64,000 bases of DNA from Hyphomonas sp. (GTDB lineage Bacteria > Pseudomonadota > Alphaproteobacteria > Caulobacterales > Hyphomonadaceae): contig NZ_JALHLS010000001.1 of the NCBI RefSeq assembly GCF_022844445.1, positions 511,077-575,076 on the forward strand, in the 5' to 3' direction. Shown here piece after piece: positions 44,305 to 52,265 of the stretch. Both the position numbers and the translations under genes were made by a program. The notes beneath the pieces were generated by a model. The model ran no database searches. It saw only the letters and a program-made list of their open reading frames with translations, and had not been told where the DNA came from. Each line of letters starts with the position of its first letter. Within the stretch, counting starts at the first letter, position 1.

Positions 44305-45159
44305 TCAGACCAGCAGCGCGACGGAATGGACGGGCGCTGCCGGCTGCCGGCCGGACAGGATCGCTTCGATCCCGGGCCGCAGAAGGTCCTGCGGCGCAAA
44401 AACGAGCGGCCCGCCCCGATGGGCATCCCGGTTCGCGCCGATCAGCTCGAGAATGGCGCGGTCTTCGGCAAAGATGCGCTGGAAGAACAGCCGCAGTGCC
44501 GCTAGCTTGATGGCCGCCACAGCGCCGCCGCCGGGCACGGCAATGGTTGCTGCGACATAAGTCTCGCCGGGGGCGGCCGGTGTCAGATGAAACCTGGCGG
44601 CAAAAACCGGCGCACCATCATCCGTGTACGTTACCTCAGCTATGGACGGCGCACGGAACGTATCGCAGATCGTATAGCGGTGCGCGCCCAGAAGCCGCGC
44701 ACCCCAGCCGCTCGGTGCAGCGCCAGGCGGATAGGTTGCGGATATCCAGTTGTCGCCGGACGTGACGATTGCTTCCACTGCGCGGCGCTCTCCCGGCCGG
44801 CGCAGGTAGTCCTGATGGACCACGCTGGTATGGGTCGTATCGAGAATGTTTTCGCCCACATCGCCAAGACCGGCCCGCACATGGCCCGCCACCAGGATTT
44901 GCGCCGACTGCGCCCCTATCAGCGCGGAGCCGGCCCTAGCACTTTCGGGCGGCGATCCTTCCGCCACAAAGATCCATCCATCCGCTTCCGCGGTAATCCG
45001 GACGACTTGACCTGCCGGATCAGTTGCCTCGATGCGCGCCTCGGGCGTGCGCCGAAGGATCAGCTGATTCCCGGCAAAGCACCGGGTCAGTGGCAGAGCG
45101 CGCAGATCGCGTGCCCGCAGCAGCGGATACCATCCGGGAAGAACAGGGGCCGCGCTCAT
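44305..45159 (-). CDS. Rieske-oxygenase-like protein without the [2Fe-2S] motif
   Basis: A 284-residue protein matching the catalytic half of Rieske non-heme iron oxygenase alpha subunits. DVGENILDTTHTSVVHQ holds the iron histidines H110 and H115, and AEDRAILE supplies the likely aspartate D233. The N-terminus begins like a Rieske domain (GWYPLL, then CFAGNQLILRR) but passes straight to an EADGWIFVAEG segment. The CxH and CxxH cluster ligands, normally within about 60 residues between these segments, are missing, and only C27 lies in that region. Relatives are about 60 residues longer. It starts at ATGA shared with the adenylating enzyme. It may be an oxygenase using another electron donor, a non-redox enzyme, or a scaffold. 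Confidence 0.7.
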   Translation of the reverse strand: MSAAPVLPGWYPLLRARDLRALPLTRCFAGNQLILRRTPEARIEATDPAGQVVRITAEADGWIFVAEGSPPESARAGSALIGAQSAQILVAGHVRAGLGDVGENILDTTHTSVVHQDYLRRPGERRAVEAIVTSGDNWISATYPPGAAPSGWGARLLGAHRYTICDTFRAPSIAEVTYTDDGAPVFAARFHLTPAAPGETYVAATIAVPGGGAVAAIKLAALRLFFQRIFAEDRAILELIGANRDAHRGGPLVFAPQDLLRPGIEAILSGRQPAAPVHSVALLV

Positions 45160-46421
45160 GCGTCAATGCCCGGTTCGCGGATCACGCGGCGCAGCTTGCC
45201 GCCTTGCGGCGGTGCCAGAGGTGCGGCCTGAAGCCGGATCTCCGGATTGGCGCCGAGCCGGCCGAACAGCGCCGAAAGCGCCTGTCCTGCTGCCGGGAGG
45301 TGGCGCTCAGCTTCGGGCGCAAGCGTAAGCGTGACCCGCGTCGGCGCCTCCTGCCTAACCCGAAAGTCGGTGATCAACCGGCTTGCACCCACAACAGTGT
45401 TGCGAATGATATCCGGCGTGACCAGCACGGGCTGTCCCGCCGCGCCGGTCAGCCGGAGGGCATCATCTGCCCTTCCGGCAACTTCGGACACAGCCTGAAG
45501 CGGCGAACCGCACGGGCAGGGGGCCTCGGCCAGGCGCAGGAGATCATTCATCCGGTAGCGGATCATTATCTGAGTGCGCCGGGTGAAATCGGTTATCAGA
45601 GGCGAAGCAAGGTTCCCGGCAGGTTCCCATTCGAAAGCGACACAGTCCTCGCAAAGATGCAGCGTGCCGTGCGGACAGGCGACTCCGAAAAGACCCTCCG
45701 TCGCCATGTAAATCTCGCGCACGGTCACGCCGAAACGGGCTTCCACTTCACGCCGATCGGTTGGATCGAGCACCTCGGCGCCCGAGAACACGTGGACCGG
45801 ACTGACACAGAGATCGGCCCGCGCCAGTGCGATCAGCGCATGCGGCGGCGCGACGATCACGTTCGGCTTGAAATCTGCGACCGCGGGCAGCTGCCGCTCG
45901 AGGCCCTCCGCCAGATCATAGAACTTCAGCGCCAGACGGCCGGACTCATTTGCCGCATCATACAGCCGGCTGCCGCGCGGCAGTAAGACAGCCACCCGGT
46001 AGCGCGCCGTCAGCATGTCCGGAAGAGCCTTGGCGAGCAATGTGCCGAGCCACAGGTAACGCTCGGTATCGCTGACCAGGTACAGGCCGCGATTGCCGCT
46101 TGTGCCGGTGCTTGCACCGACAGCGTACTTTCCGAGCCTGCCCGTAGACTCGAATGCGGCCCACGCATCGTCTCCAGATATTCCCGCGACATTGTAGCGA
46201 TGGAAGGCGCCCATGAGCGCCGCCTTATCCATCACAGGATAATCCTTCAGCGGACGGCCAGACAGCGTGGAGAAGGCTTCCGCGCCCTGCGCGGCGCTCC
46301 GCAGGAAACTGTCGAGCCTGCGGGCCTGCCATCTCATCAGGCTGTCGCGTGTACGCAGCCGGCGCCCGCGCATGCGGGTGCGCCAGAATGCAGACAGTGT
46401 GAGCCAGAGCGCCGCGCTCAT
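45156..46421 (-). CDS. F390-synthetase/CapK-like adenylate-forming enzyme
   Basis: A 421-residue protein of the phenylacetate-CoA ligase/coenzyme F390 synthetase group, which activates carboxylates as adenylates. GASTGTSGNRGLYLVSD is the nucleotide-binding loop; VHVFSGAEVLDPTDRREVEARFG, EIYMATEGLFG and IMIRYRMNDLLRL follow. The pair CPHGTLHLCEDC and CPCGSPL may bind zinc. The C-terminal domain is short. It sits inside the operon with ATGA overlaps at both ends. The substrate acid is unknown; a product of the ketoacyl synthase and reductase encoded upstream is a reasonable guess. Confidence 0.75.
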   Translation of the reverse strand: MSAALWLTLSAFWRTRMRGRRLRTRDSLMRWQARRLDSFLRSAAQGAEAFSTLSGRPLKDYPVMDKAALMGAFHRYNVAGISGDDAWAAFESTGRLGKYAVGASTGTSGNRGLYLVSDTERYLWLGTLLAKALPDMLTARYRVAVLLPRGSRLYDAANESGRLALKFYDLAEGLERQLPAVADFKPNVIVAPPHALIALARADLCVSPVHVFSGAEVLDPTDRREVEARFGVTVREIYMATEGLFGVACPHGTLHLCEDCVAFEWEPAGNLASPLITDFTRRTQIMIRYRMNDLLRLAEAPCPCGSPLQAVSEVAGRADDALRLTGAAGQPVLVTPDIIRNTVVGASRLITDFRVRQEAPTRVTLTLAPEAERHLPAAGQALSALFGRLGANPEIRLQAAPLAPPQGGKLRRVIREPGIDA

Positions 46422-47197
46422 GCCAGTGGCTCCGGATCATGGCACAGGACGATACGCCCGCCCGCGTCCGAAAAGGCGTTGAGGCGAGCCGCCGACTCCT
46501 GGGCGGCTTCCTTATCGTCGAGAATCCAGCGCGCCGGCGCGCCGGGCGATCGCTTCTCGCGGATCGCCCGCGCCAGCCAGTCGGCATCGCCCGCATACAG
46601 CAAGGGTGGTGACTGGCGCGCGAAAAGATAACCCGTATGCCCCTTCATATGGCCCGGCAGCGGCACCGCCAGCACTTCCCCGTCATCGAATACATCCCGC
46701 GCAGCGCCTAAGCCGAACGGCGCATCCACTTCCGGCAGGGTTTCCAGCGGAATCAGCCGCGCGCGCAGATCGTCCGGCAGCAATTCCCGGAAGACGCCGT
46801 GGCGCGTCCGGCCAAAGGTGCCCGCCTGAAGAAAATGGTCCAGTGCGCCCAAATCCCCGATGAGCCGTGCGTCCGGATAATCCCGGAGTGCAGAGACATG
46901 ATCTGCATGCAGATGGGTCAGAAGTATCGTGCTTACAGATCCGGCGTGTGCAGGAAGGGCGGCCTGCGTCAGCCGGGGGCGCAGGATCGCCGCGTACAGT
47001 GTCAGGGGCAGAGACCTCGGCCCGCGTGTCACCCGCGCCGAGTATCCCGTGTCGATCAGGCAGTTCCCGGCCAGGTCATGCGCAAACAGGCCATAGCGTA
47101 CCGTCAGATCGACCGGCGTCCAGCGCCCGCCGCGAAGCACCAGGCGCTCCGGCACACGCACCACAGCGCTGTTGGGAAAGCGCAGATCGCGGATCAT
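46418..47197 (-). CDS. MBL-fold hydrolase of the biosynthetic cluster
   Basis: A 259-residue metallo-beta-lactamase-fold enzyme with a complete dinuclear metal site: LTHLHADHVSAL (H95, H97, D99, H100), PLPGHMKGHTGYL, AGDADWL and a terminal CHDPEP. It is closest in style to lactonase-like members that open N-acyl lactones or hydrolyse thioesters. Here it could release or hydrolyse an intermediate made by the KAS III enzyme. Coupled by ATGA overlaps on both sides. Confidence 0.8.
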   Translation of the reverse strand: MIRDLRFPNSAVVRVPERLVLRGGRWTPVDLTVRYGLFAHDLAGNCLIDTGYSARVTRGPRSLPLTLYAAILRPRLTQAALPAHAGSVSTILLTHLHADHVSALRDYPDARLIGDLGALDHFLQAGTFGRTRHGVFRELLPDDLRARLIPLETLPEVDAPFGLGAARDVFDDGEVLAVPLPGHMKGHTGYLFARQSPPLLYAGDADWLARAIREKRSPGAPARWILDDKEAAQESAARLNAFSDAGGRIVLCHDPEPLA

Positions 47198-48165
47198 GCA
47201 GCGGCCTCAAACGTGCGGGCCAGACCCGCGTCGAAGTCGATGCGGGGCGTCCAGCGCAGATGTGTTCGCGCGGATGTCAGGTCCAGCGTCTGCGTAAATG
47301 CAAAGAGGCCCGCGCCGTAAGCAGTCACGCGCGGTTCCGGCTTGTCGGGATGAAGGCTTGCGCCAAACTCCAGAATACGTGCAGCTCCGAACACCACGGC
47401 TGCGGGCATCCTGCGCCATTGGACAGAGATACCTGCCTTCGCAGCCGCCGCCTCTGCGATCCGGCGCACAGGCAGGGGTTGACCACCGGAAATGTTGAAT
47501 ATGCGAACGGGGAGGTTCTCCGGCGCGTCCAGCGCCGCGATCACGGCGTCGACCACATCCTCGACATGGGTCAGGTCCGTCTCCGCTCTGCCTCCCCGGA
47601 TCAGTGGCAACGGGCCAGATTGCGCTGCGCGCAGGAGGCGTGGCAGCAGCGCGGTGTCCCCTTTGCCGTAAAGTCCGCGCGGCCGCAGGATCACGGTGTC
47701 AAGGCCTGCTTCCTCGTGCACCAGCGCTTCAGCTGCTCGTTTCGTGGCCGCATAAGCATTCACCGGCGGCGGTAGCGGCTCACTTTCGCGCACGCCCAGC
47801 TGGTCGCGGAACCGGAAGTAGATGCTCGGTGTCGAGATATGCACGAAGCGCCGCACACCGTTCGCTTTGCCAAACTCCAGAGCAGCTCGGGTGCCCTCGA
47901 CATTTGCCGAGTGAAACGCGGCGTGCTTGCCCCAGGCGGACGACAGCGCTGCGCAATGCACGAGATGGCTGATGGGCGCGCCCAGCGGTAAAGGTGGCCC
48001 GTCTGAGAGATCGTGCATCAGGGTCTCAGCCCCAAGCGCCGAAAGCGCCGCCAGCTTTTGGCTGTCGCGTCCCAGCGCCACGACGCGCGCGCCTTCCGCG
48101 AGGAGGCGCCGGCAGAGCGCGCCGCCGAGAAAACCGGTAGCGCCCGTGATCGCGACGCGGTCCAC
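47194..48165 (-). CDS. NAD(P)-dependent epimerase/3beta-HSD-type reductase
   Basis: A 323-residue extended short-chain dehydrogenase. The cofactor motif is ITGATGFLGGALCRRL, and the catalytic YxxxK is in YAATKRAAEAL. It continues LRPRGLYGKGDTALLPRL, VEDVVDAVIAAL and IFNISGG. The style resembles OleD-like 2-alkyl-3-oxoalkanoate reductases and 3beta-hydroxysteroid dehydrogenases. Encoded 3 bp after the KAS III gene, it would plausibly reduce the ketone that enzyme makes. Confidence 0.8.
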   Translation of the reverse strand: MDRVAITGATGFLGGALCRRLLAEGARVVALGRDSQKLAALSALGAETLMHDLSDGPPLPLGAPISHLVHCAALSSAWGKHAAFHSANVEGTRAALEFGKANGVRRFVHISTPSIYFRFRDQLGVRESEPLPPPVNAYAATKRAAEALVHEEAGLDTVILRPRGLYGKGDTALLPRLLRAAQSGPLPLIRGGRAETDLTHVEDVVDAVIAALDAPENLPVRIFNISGGQPLPVRRIAEAAAAKAGISVQWRRMPAAVVFGAARILEFGASLHPDKPEPRVTAYGAGLFAFTQTLDLTSARTHLRWTPRIDFDAGLARTFEAAA

Positions 48166-48168
48166 CGA

Positions 48169-49215
48169 TCAGGTCTCCAGGATCGCGCCGCCGAGAGAGA
48201 CGCCGGCAGAGGTCCCGATCAGCAGCACGCGCATTCCAGGTTGAAGCCTGCCGTCCGAAGCCGCGAGGTTCAGCGCGACAGGAATGGAGGCGGCTACCTG
48301 ATTTCCAATCGTCCGGACACGGTCGAATACCCGCTGCGGCGCAAACCCGCCGCGGCGGATGATGTGTGCAAGCGCATGCGGGCTGGCCTGATGCGGCACG
48401 ACAAGGTCGATATCGTCCCGGCGCAGGCCCGCGCGCCCGAGCAGACGGTCGAGGAAGCCCGGCAGCGCCGCGGCGGTGACCCGGTAGAGCGCCCTGCCGT
48501 CCATCCGAAAGTAGGCGCTGCGCGCAAAGCCCTCCGGGTCGGAATGGTAATCAATACCCGTGCCGCCGGAAGCCAGCGTGCAGGCTTCATAGCCCTCGGC
48601 GAAGGTTTCCATGTGGAACGCCCCGAAGCGGGGACGCACGCCTCGCCCCTCTCCGGCAGCGCTCATCACGAAAGCGGCCGCGCCGTCGCCGAACAGGCCG
48701 GCCGTGTCCGGGGCATCATGCCAGGGCAGCGCGCGCGAGGCGATCTCGGCGGTGACCACCAGAACATGGCGCGCGCGTCCTGCAGCAAGGTGCAGCGCGG
48801 CGAGGTCCATCCCCACCAGGGCGCTCAGACAGGTCGCGTTCACGTCATAGGCAGGAAAGGCCAGCGCTGCGCCGCCGAGTTCCCGCTTCACCAGTGGCGC
48901 GGTGGCCGGGATAGGCTGGCGCCCGACGGCGGCGCCGAAAAGCAGGAGACCCACATCAGCGAGTTCAAGGCCCGCATCCCTCAGCGCCGCCCGCGCGGCG
49001 GCCGCCGCCATTGTCTCCTGTGTCTCGCCGGGACCCGCGACATGCCGGCTCGCCACACCGCAGGCCCGCTCCAGCCAGCCTTCCTGCTTGCCGAGCCGAC
49101 GGTCGATTTCCGTTGAGGCCATCAGGTGCGCAGGCAAGGCCATGCCCATTCCGGACACGACCGAACTGGTCACGGGAAGCAGGGCGGGCTTCAGGCGCTC
49201 AATGTGAGTGAACAT
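48169..49215 (-). CDS. 3-Oxoacyl-ACP synthase III-like condensing enzyme
   Basis: A 348-residue thiolase-fold enzyme of the FabH/OleA kind. The catalytic triad is intact: C129 in DVNATCLSALVG, H275 in VVPHQASPHAL and N305 in TIGNQVAASIP. It would condense an acyl-CoA or acyl-ACP with malonyl-ACP or a second acyl group. It is the first gene of the six-gene operon, preceded by a near-consensus promoter with no room for a leader. Housekeeping FabH usually sits with plsX, which is not here, so a specialised role is likely. Confidence 0.85.
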   Translation of the reverse strand: MFTHIERLKPALLPVTSSVVSGMGMALPAHLMASTEIDRRLGKQEGWLERACGVASRHVAGPGETQETMAAAAARAALRDAGLELADVGLLLFGAAVGRQPIPATAPLVKRELGGAALAFPAYDVNATCLSALVGMDLAALHLAAGRARHVLVVTAEIASRALPWHDAPDTAGLFGDGAAAFVMSAAGEGRGVRPRFGAFHMETFAEGYEACTLASGGTGIDYHSDPEGFARSAYFRMDGRALYRVTAAALPGFLDRLLGRAGLRRDDIDLVVPHQASPHALAHIIRRGGFAPQRVFDRVRTIGNQVAASIPVALNLAASDGRLQPGMRVLLIGTSAGVSLGGAILET

Positions 49216-49250
49216 TTACCTATTATACTGCTGTTTGAAATGGCTGGCAA
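49213..49250 (-). promoter_or_regulatory. Sigma-70-type promoter giving a leaderless mRNA for the KAS III operon
   Basis: On the minus strand TTGCCA (49250-49245), a 17-base spacer and a perfect TATAAT (49227-49222) are followed by AGGTAA and the ATG at 49215. Transcription normally begins about seven bases after the -10 box, which is the A of this ATG. No Shine-Dalgarno sequence could therefore be in the message. It separates the six-gene operon from the P450 gene upstream. Confidence 0.7.
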
Positions 49251-49297
49251 GCAGGCGCGCGGAGCGCCCGCTGGCCGCGTCCCGGGGGGCAGCCGTA

Positions 49298-50563
49298 TCA
49301 GGTCAGGGAAAGGCGCAGTTCTCGGAAGCCGACAAAGCCGATGGTCGGCCGGTCGCGCACCGCCGGCGCGGTAAGGCGCGTGCCGGGATAGTCCGTCGCG
49401 AGCGTGCGCAGGGTCACTTCGATCTCCAGCCTTGCCAGCGGCGCCCCGAGACAGGCGTGAACCCCGCCGCCGAAGGAGACATGATCACGCCGCCCCCGGC
49501 GAATGCAGAAGGCATGCGGATCATCGAAGGCCTCGGGATCGCGGTTGGCCGCCAGCAGCGACAGCACCACCGCCGCGCCATGCCTTACGGGGCAGCCAAG
49601 GACTTCGCGGTCCTCCGGCACATACCGCGCCGCAATCGCCACTGGCGGCCCATGACGCAACATTTCCTCCGTGCCCGGAACGGCGAGATCCGGCTCGGCC
49701 TTCAGCGCGGCCCATTCCTCCGGAGCCTCGAGCAGCGCATGCAATCCGTTGCCCAGAACATCAGCGGTGGTCAGGTTCCCGGCGAGCAGGATCAGGAGCA
49801 GCAGGGTGGACAGCTCAATGTCCGACATTTTCGCTTCCGTTTCGCTTTCGGCATGCACGATGGCGGAGAGCAGGTCCTGCGTTGGTGCGCGGCGGCGCTG
49901 ATCAATTGCGCTGGCAAAATAAGCTTCCAAGCCTGCAAAGGCTGCCAGTTGCCGTTGGTCCTGCTCGGGCGTCCTCAGGGGGTTGAAGACGAAGATCAGG
50001 TCTTCGGACCATTGCCGGAACTGGGGCATGTCTGTACGCGGAAGGCCCAGCATGTCGCCGATCACGTAGATCGGAAAGGGCGCCGCATACTGGGAGATGA
50101 AATCAAAATCCGGCTTCTTCGCGGCCTCCGCCAGCAGCCGCGCCGCAATCGCTTCGATTTCGCCGCGCTTGGCGGCAATCGCTTTCGGCGTAAAGGCGCG
50201 CGAGACGAGTCCCCGTACGCGCCGGTGCTGCGCGCCGTCCAGGTAGAGCAGATTGCCGTGCGGCCCCTCGGTCATCACCGAGGCCGGCGCAAAGCTGCGG
50301 GCGAGCGAGCCGGTCGGCGTGGCGCGCGGATCGCGCTGGTAAGTCGCGTCAGCGAAAACGGCGCGTACATCTTCGTGGCGCGTCAGGTAGAGCCCCGTTG
50401 GCGCATCCGGAAACAGCGCATGGGCATGGATATGGTGGGGGGCTTCCGACCTCAGGCGGTCAAGCATCGTGTGCGGATCCCGAAGGAAGTCGGGATTGAG
50501 TTCGGTGAGCTCAAAGCCATTGGGTAAGGGCGTTGCCTCCGGCTCCGGTTTCAATCTTTGCAT
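49298..50563 (-). CDS. Cytochrome P450
   Basis: A 421-residue soluble class I P450. The heme-thiolate loop is VSFGGGVHACLGAPLARLE, and ExxR is in GTEEMLRHGPP. The I-helix reads LLLILLAGNLTTADVLGNGL, so the usual acidic residue before the threonine is leucine, as in some bacterial subfamilies. The ATG at 50563 begins the homologous part; the longer frame adds 27 unlikely residues. It reads in the same direction as the KAS III operon, 82 bp upstream of it, and may hydroxylate its product. No dedicated ferredoxin is adjacent. Confidence 0.9.
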   Translation of the reverse strand: MQRLKPEPEATPLPNGFELTELNPDFLRDPHTMLDRLRSEAPHHIHAHALFPDAPTGLYLTRHEDVRAVFADATYQRDPRATPTGSLARSFAPASVMTEGPHGNLLYLDGAQHRRVRGLVSRAFTPKAIAAKRGEIEAIAARLLAEAAKKPDFDFISQYAAPFPIYVIGDMLGLPRTDMPQFRQWSEDLIFVFNPLRTPEQDQRQLAAFAGLEAYFASAIDQRRRAPTQDLLSAIVHAESETEAKMSDIELSTLLLLILLAGNLTTADVLGNGLHALLEAPEEWAALKAEPDLAVPGTEEMLRHGPPVAIAARYVPEDREVLGCPVRHGAAVVLSLLAANRDPEAFDDPHAFCIRRGRRDHVSFGGGVHACLGAPLARLEIEVTLRTLATDYPGTRLTAPAVRDRPTIGFVGFRELRLSLT

Positions 50564-50637
50564 ACAAAAGACCCCAAATGCAAACAGAAGTTGTATTTCA
50601 GATTTCGGCTGTTTCCGCAATCGGACCTGAGCGCCGC

Positions 50638-50678
50638 TTGACAAGCAGGGCGGCCTTCAATACTTTGGATTTCAAAGT
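50638..50678 (+). promoter_or_regulatory. Promoter with an overlapping inverted-repeat operator
   Basis: A perfect -35 TTGACA (50638-50643) lies 17 bases from TACTTT (50661-50666). The inverted repeat ACTTTG-GATTT-CAAAGT (50662-50678) covers the -10 box and the expected start site, so a bound protein would block transcription. The winged-helix regulator encoded at 51333 in the same unit is the natural candidate for autoregulation. Confidence 0.55.
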
Positions 50679-50696
50679 GCTTTAAGGAGACACCAG

Positions 50697-51320
50697 ATGG
50701 CTTCCCCCGGAACCCTGTCGAATGACTTGGCCTATGTTCGCGATCTTGCGGAGGCGGGTCACAACGCACCGCTGCTGGGCGGCCGCTTTCTGACCTGGTG
50801 GGGCGGCCTGATGACGGTCGCCTATGTCGGCCATTTTCTGATCGCTACGGACTCGGTCGGCATTGGCCCGGAATCGCTCTGGCTTTGGTGGATCCCGATC
50901 TCCCTGCTTGGAGGCGCCGGCCAGTTTGTGCTGCAGCATTTCATTCGCTCGAAGCCCGGCGTGTCTTCGACAGGTAACCGCGTCCAGTCGATCGTCTGGA
51001 TGAGCGCGGGCTTTGTCCTCTTCGCGTTCTTCATGGGCGTGATCGGACGCATCCTGTTCTTTGATGGAGGCTATGAAGGTTTCTACTGGTCGGTGCCGAT
51101 GGTGATCGGCCTCTACGGCCTCGGCCAGTTTGTTACCGGGCTGATCGCCGGCAATGGCGCGCTTAAGTTCGCCGGTATCGCGGCGTTTGCAGGCACCACG
51201 GCTGCCGCGGTCCTGTCGGATACGGAATATGTCTGGCTGGTCGGCGCTGCAGTTGCCTTCCTTGCCGTCTGCGTGCCTGGGCTCATGCTGATGCGCCGCG
51301 AACCGGCCACCACGGTCTGA
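50697..51320 (+). CDS. Six-helix inner-membrane protein, unknown function
   Basis: A 207-residue protein with about six hydrophobic helices (LMTVAYVGHFLIA, LWLWWIPISLLGGAGQFVL, MSAGFVLFAFFMGVIGRILFF and others). The N-terminal soluble part is SNDLAYVRDLAEAGHNAPLLGGRFLTWWG. I do not recognise the family. AAGGAGA lies upstream of the ATG. The next gene encodes a winged-helix regulator 12 bp later, a pairing known for small membrane protein/regulator units. Confidence 0.7.
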   Translation: MASPGTLSNDLAYVRDLAEAGHNAPLLGGRFLTWWGGLMTVAYVGHFLIATDSVGIGPESLWLWWIPISLLGGAGQFVLQHFIRSKPGVSSTGNRVQSIVWMSAGFVLFAFFMGVIGRILFFDGGYEGFYWSVPMVIGLYGLGQFVTGLIAGNGALKFAGIAAFAGTTAAAVLSDTEYVWLVGAAVAFLAVCVPGLMLMRREPATTV

Positions 51321-51332
51321 GGGGCAGCGCGC

Positions 51333-51644
51333 GTGAGCGAGGACAATCCCTTCGACCATAATGATATCGATGACGTCATCCACGGCCGCCTGCGCCTCGG
51401 CGTCATGGCCTACCTATCGGCCGCCAGTCCCGCCATCTTCGGTGAGCTGCGTGACAAGGTCGGCGCCACCGATGGCAATCTGTCGACCCACCTGAAGAAG
51501 CTGGAAGAGGCAGGCTACATCACGCAGGAAAAGCGCTTTGTCGGCAAGAAGCCGCAGACGCGCGTCTTTCTCACAGACAAGGGCCGCAAGGCCTGGATCC
51601 TGTGGATCCAGCGCATGGAAGCCATCATGAAAGCCGCCGAGTAG
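51333..51644 (+). CDS. Winged helix-turn-helix transcriptional regulator
   Basis: A 103-residue DNA-binding protein starting at GTG. The helix-turn-helix is FGELRDKVGATDGNLSTHLKKLEEAGYI, and the wing is VGKKPQTRVFLTDKGRKAW. This matches the small MarR/ArsR-like regulators that dimerise and have no ligand domain. It probably controls its own unit through the inverted repeat at 50662-50678. The ligand or signal is unknown. Confidence 0.85.
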   Translation: MSEDNPFDHNDIDDVIHGRLRLGVMAYLSAASPAIFGELRDKVGATDGNLSTHLKKLEEAGYITQEKRFVGKKPQTRVFLTDKGRKAWILWIQRMEAIMKAAE

Positions 51645-51715
51645 TACAGCGCCCGATTGCCGGATCACGGCGAGTTGAGTTGAACCATGCGGCCGCTCCA
51701 TGCGTATGAAGCGGG

Positions 51716-52225
51716 ATGACACACAACTTTTTCTCCCGCCGCTTCGTCCTTCTGTCCGGCGCCACACTCGCCCTCGCTGCCTGTTCCGGCGGCGCGCCCA
51801 AAGCGTCTGCCTCCACGCCTTCGGACTATACCGACGATGAATGGCGACGTCTCAGCGAAGCGGACTGGAAGTCCCGCCTCGCCCCCGCCGCCTTTGCTGT
51901 ATTGCGCAAGCACGATACCGAGCGCGCCTTCACCTCCCCGCTCAACGACGAGAAACGCCCCGGCGTGTTTCACTGCGCGGGCTGCGACCTCGCCCTCTTC
52001 TCGTCCGACACGAAGTTCGACAGCGGCACCGGTTGGCCGAGCTTCTGGGACTATATCCCCGGGACGCTTGGCACCAGCATCGACCGCAAGCTATTCATAG
52101 CGCGCACGGAATACCACTGCGCGCGCTGCCTCGGTCATCACGGCCATGTCTTTGACGACGGCCCGGCGCCGACGGGCCTGCGTTACTGCAACAATGGTGT
52201 TGCGCTGACCTTCAAGGCGGCGTGA
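51716..52225 (+). CDS. msrB: Lipoprotein methionine-R-sulfoxide reductase
   Basis: A 169-residue MsrB with a lipoprotein signal: twin arginines in FSRRFVLLSGATLALAACSGG and lipobox LAAC. The catalytic domain is complete: FHCAGC and YHCARC bind zinc, SGTGWPSFWDYI lines the active site, and GLRYCNNGVAL carries the catalytic cysteine. It would repair oxidised methionines in periplasmic proteins from a membrane anchor, whereas most MsrB proteins are cytosolic. Confidence 0.9.
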   Translation: MTHNFFSRRFVLLSGATLALAACSGGAPKASASTPSDYTDDEWRRLSEADWKSRLAPAAFAVLRKHDTERAFTSPLNDEKRPGVFHCAGCDLALFSSDTKFDSGTGWPSFWDYIPGTLGTSIDRKLFIARTEYHCARCLGHHGHVFDDGPAPTGLRYCNNGVALTFKAA

Positions 52226-52232
52226 TGGACGA

Positions 52233-52255
52233 CCCTCGCGCCGGATTGGCGAGGG
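52233..52255. terminator. Hairpin between convergent msrB and MerT-like genes
   Basis: CCCTCGC (52233-52239) pairs with GCGAGGG (52249-52255) across a nine-base loop, in the 40-bp gap between two convergent stops. Without a T-run on either side it is only a possible bidirectional terminator. Confidence 0.4.
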
Positions 52256-52265
52256 GGCGGCCCGT

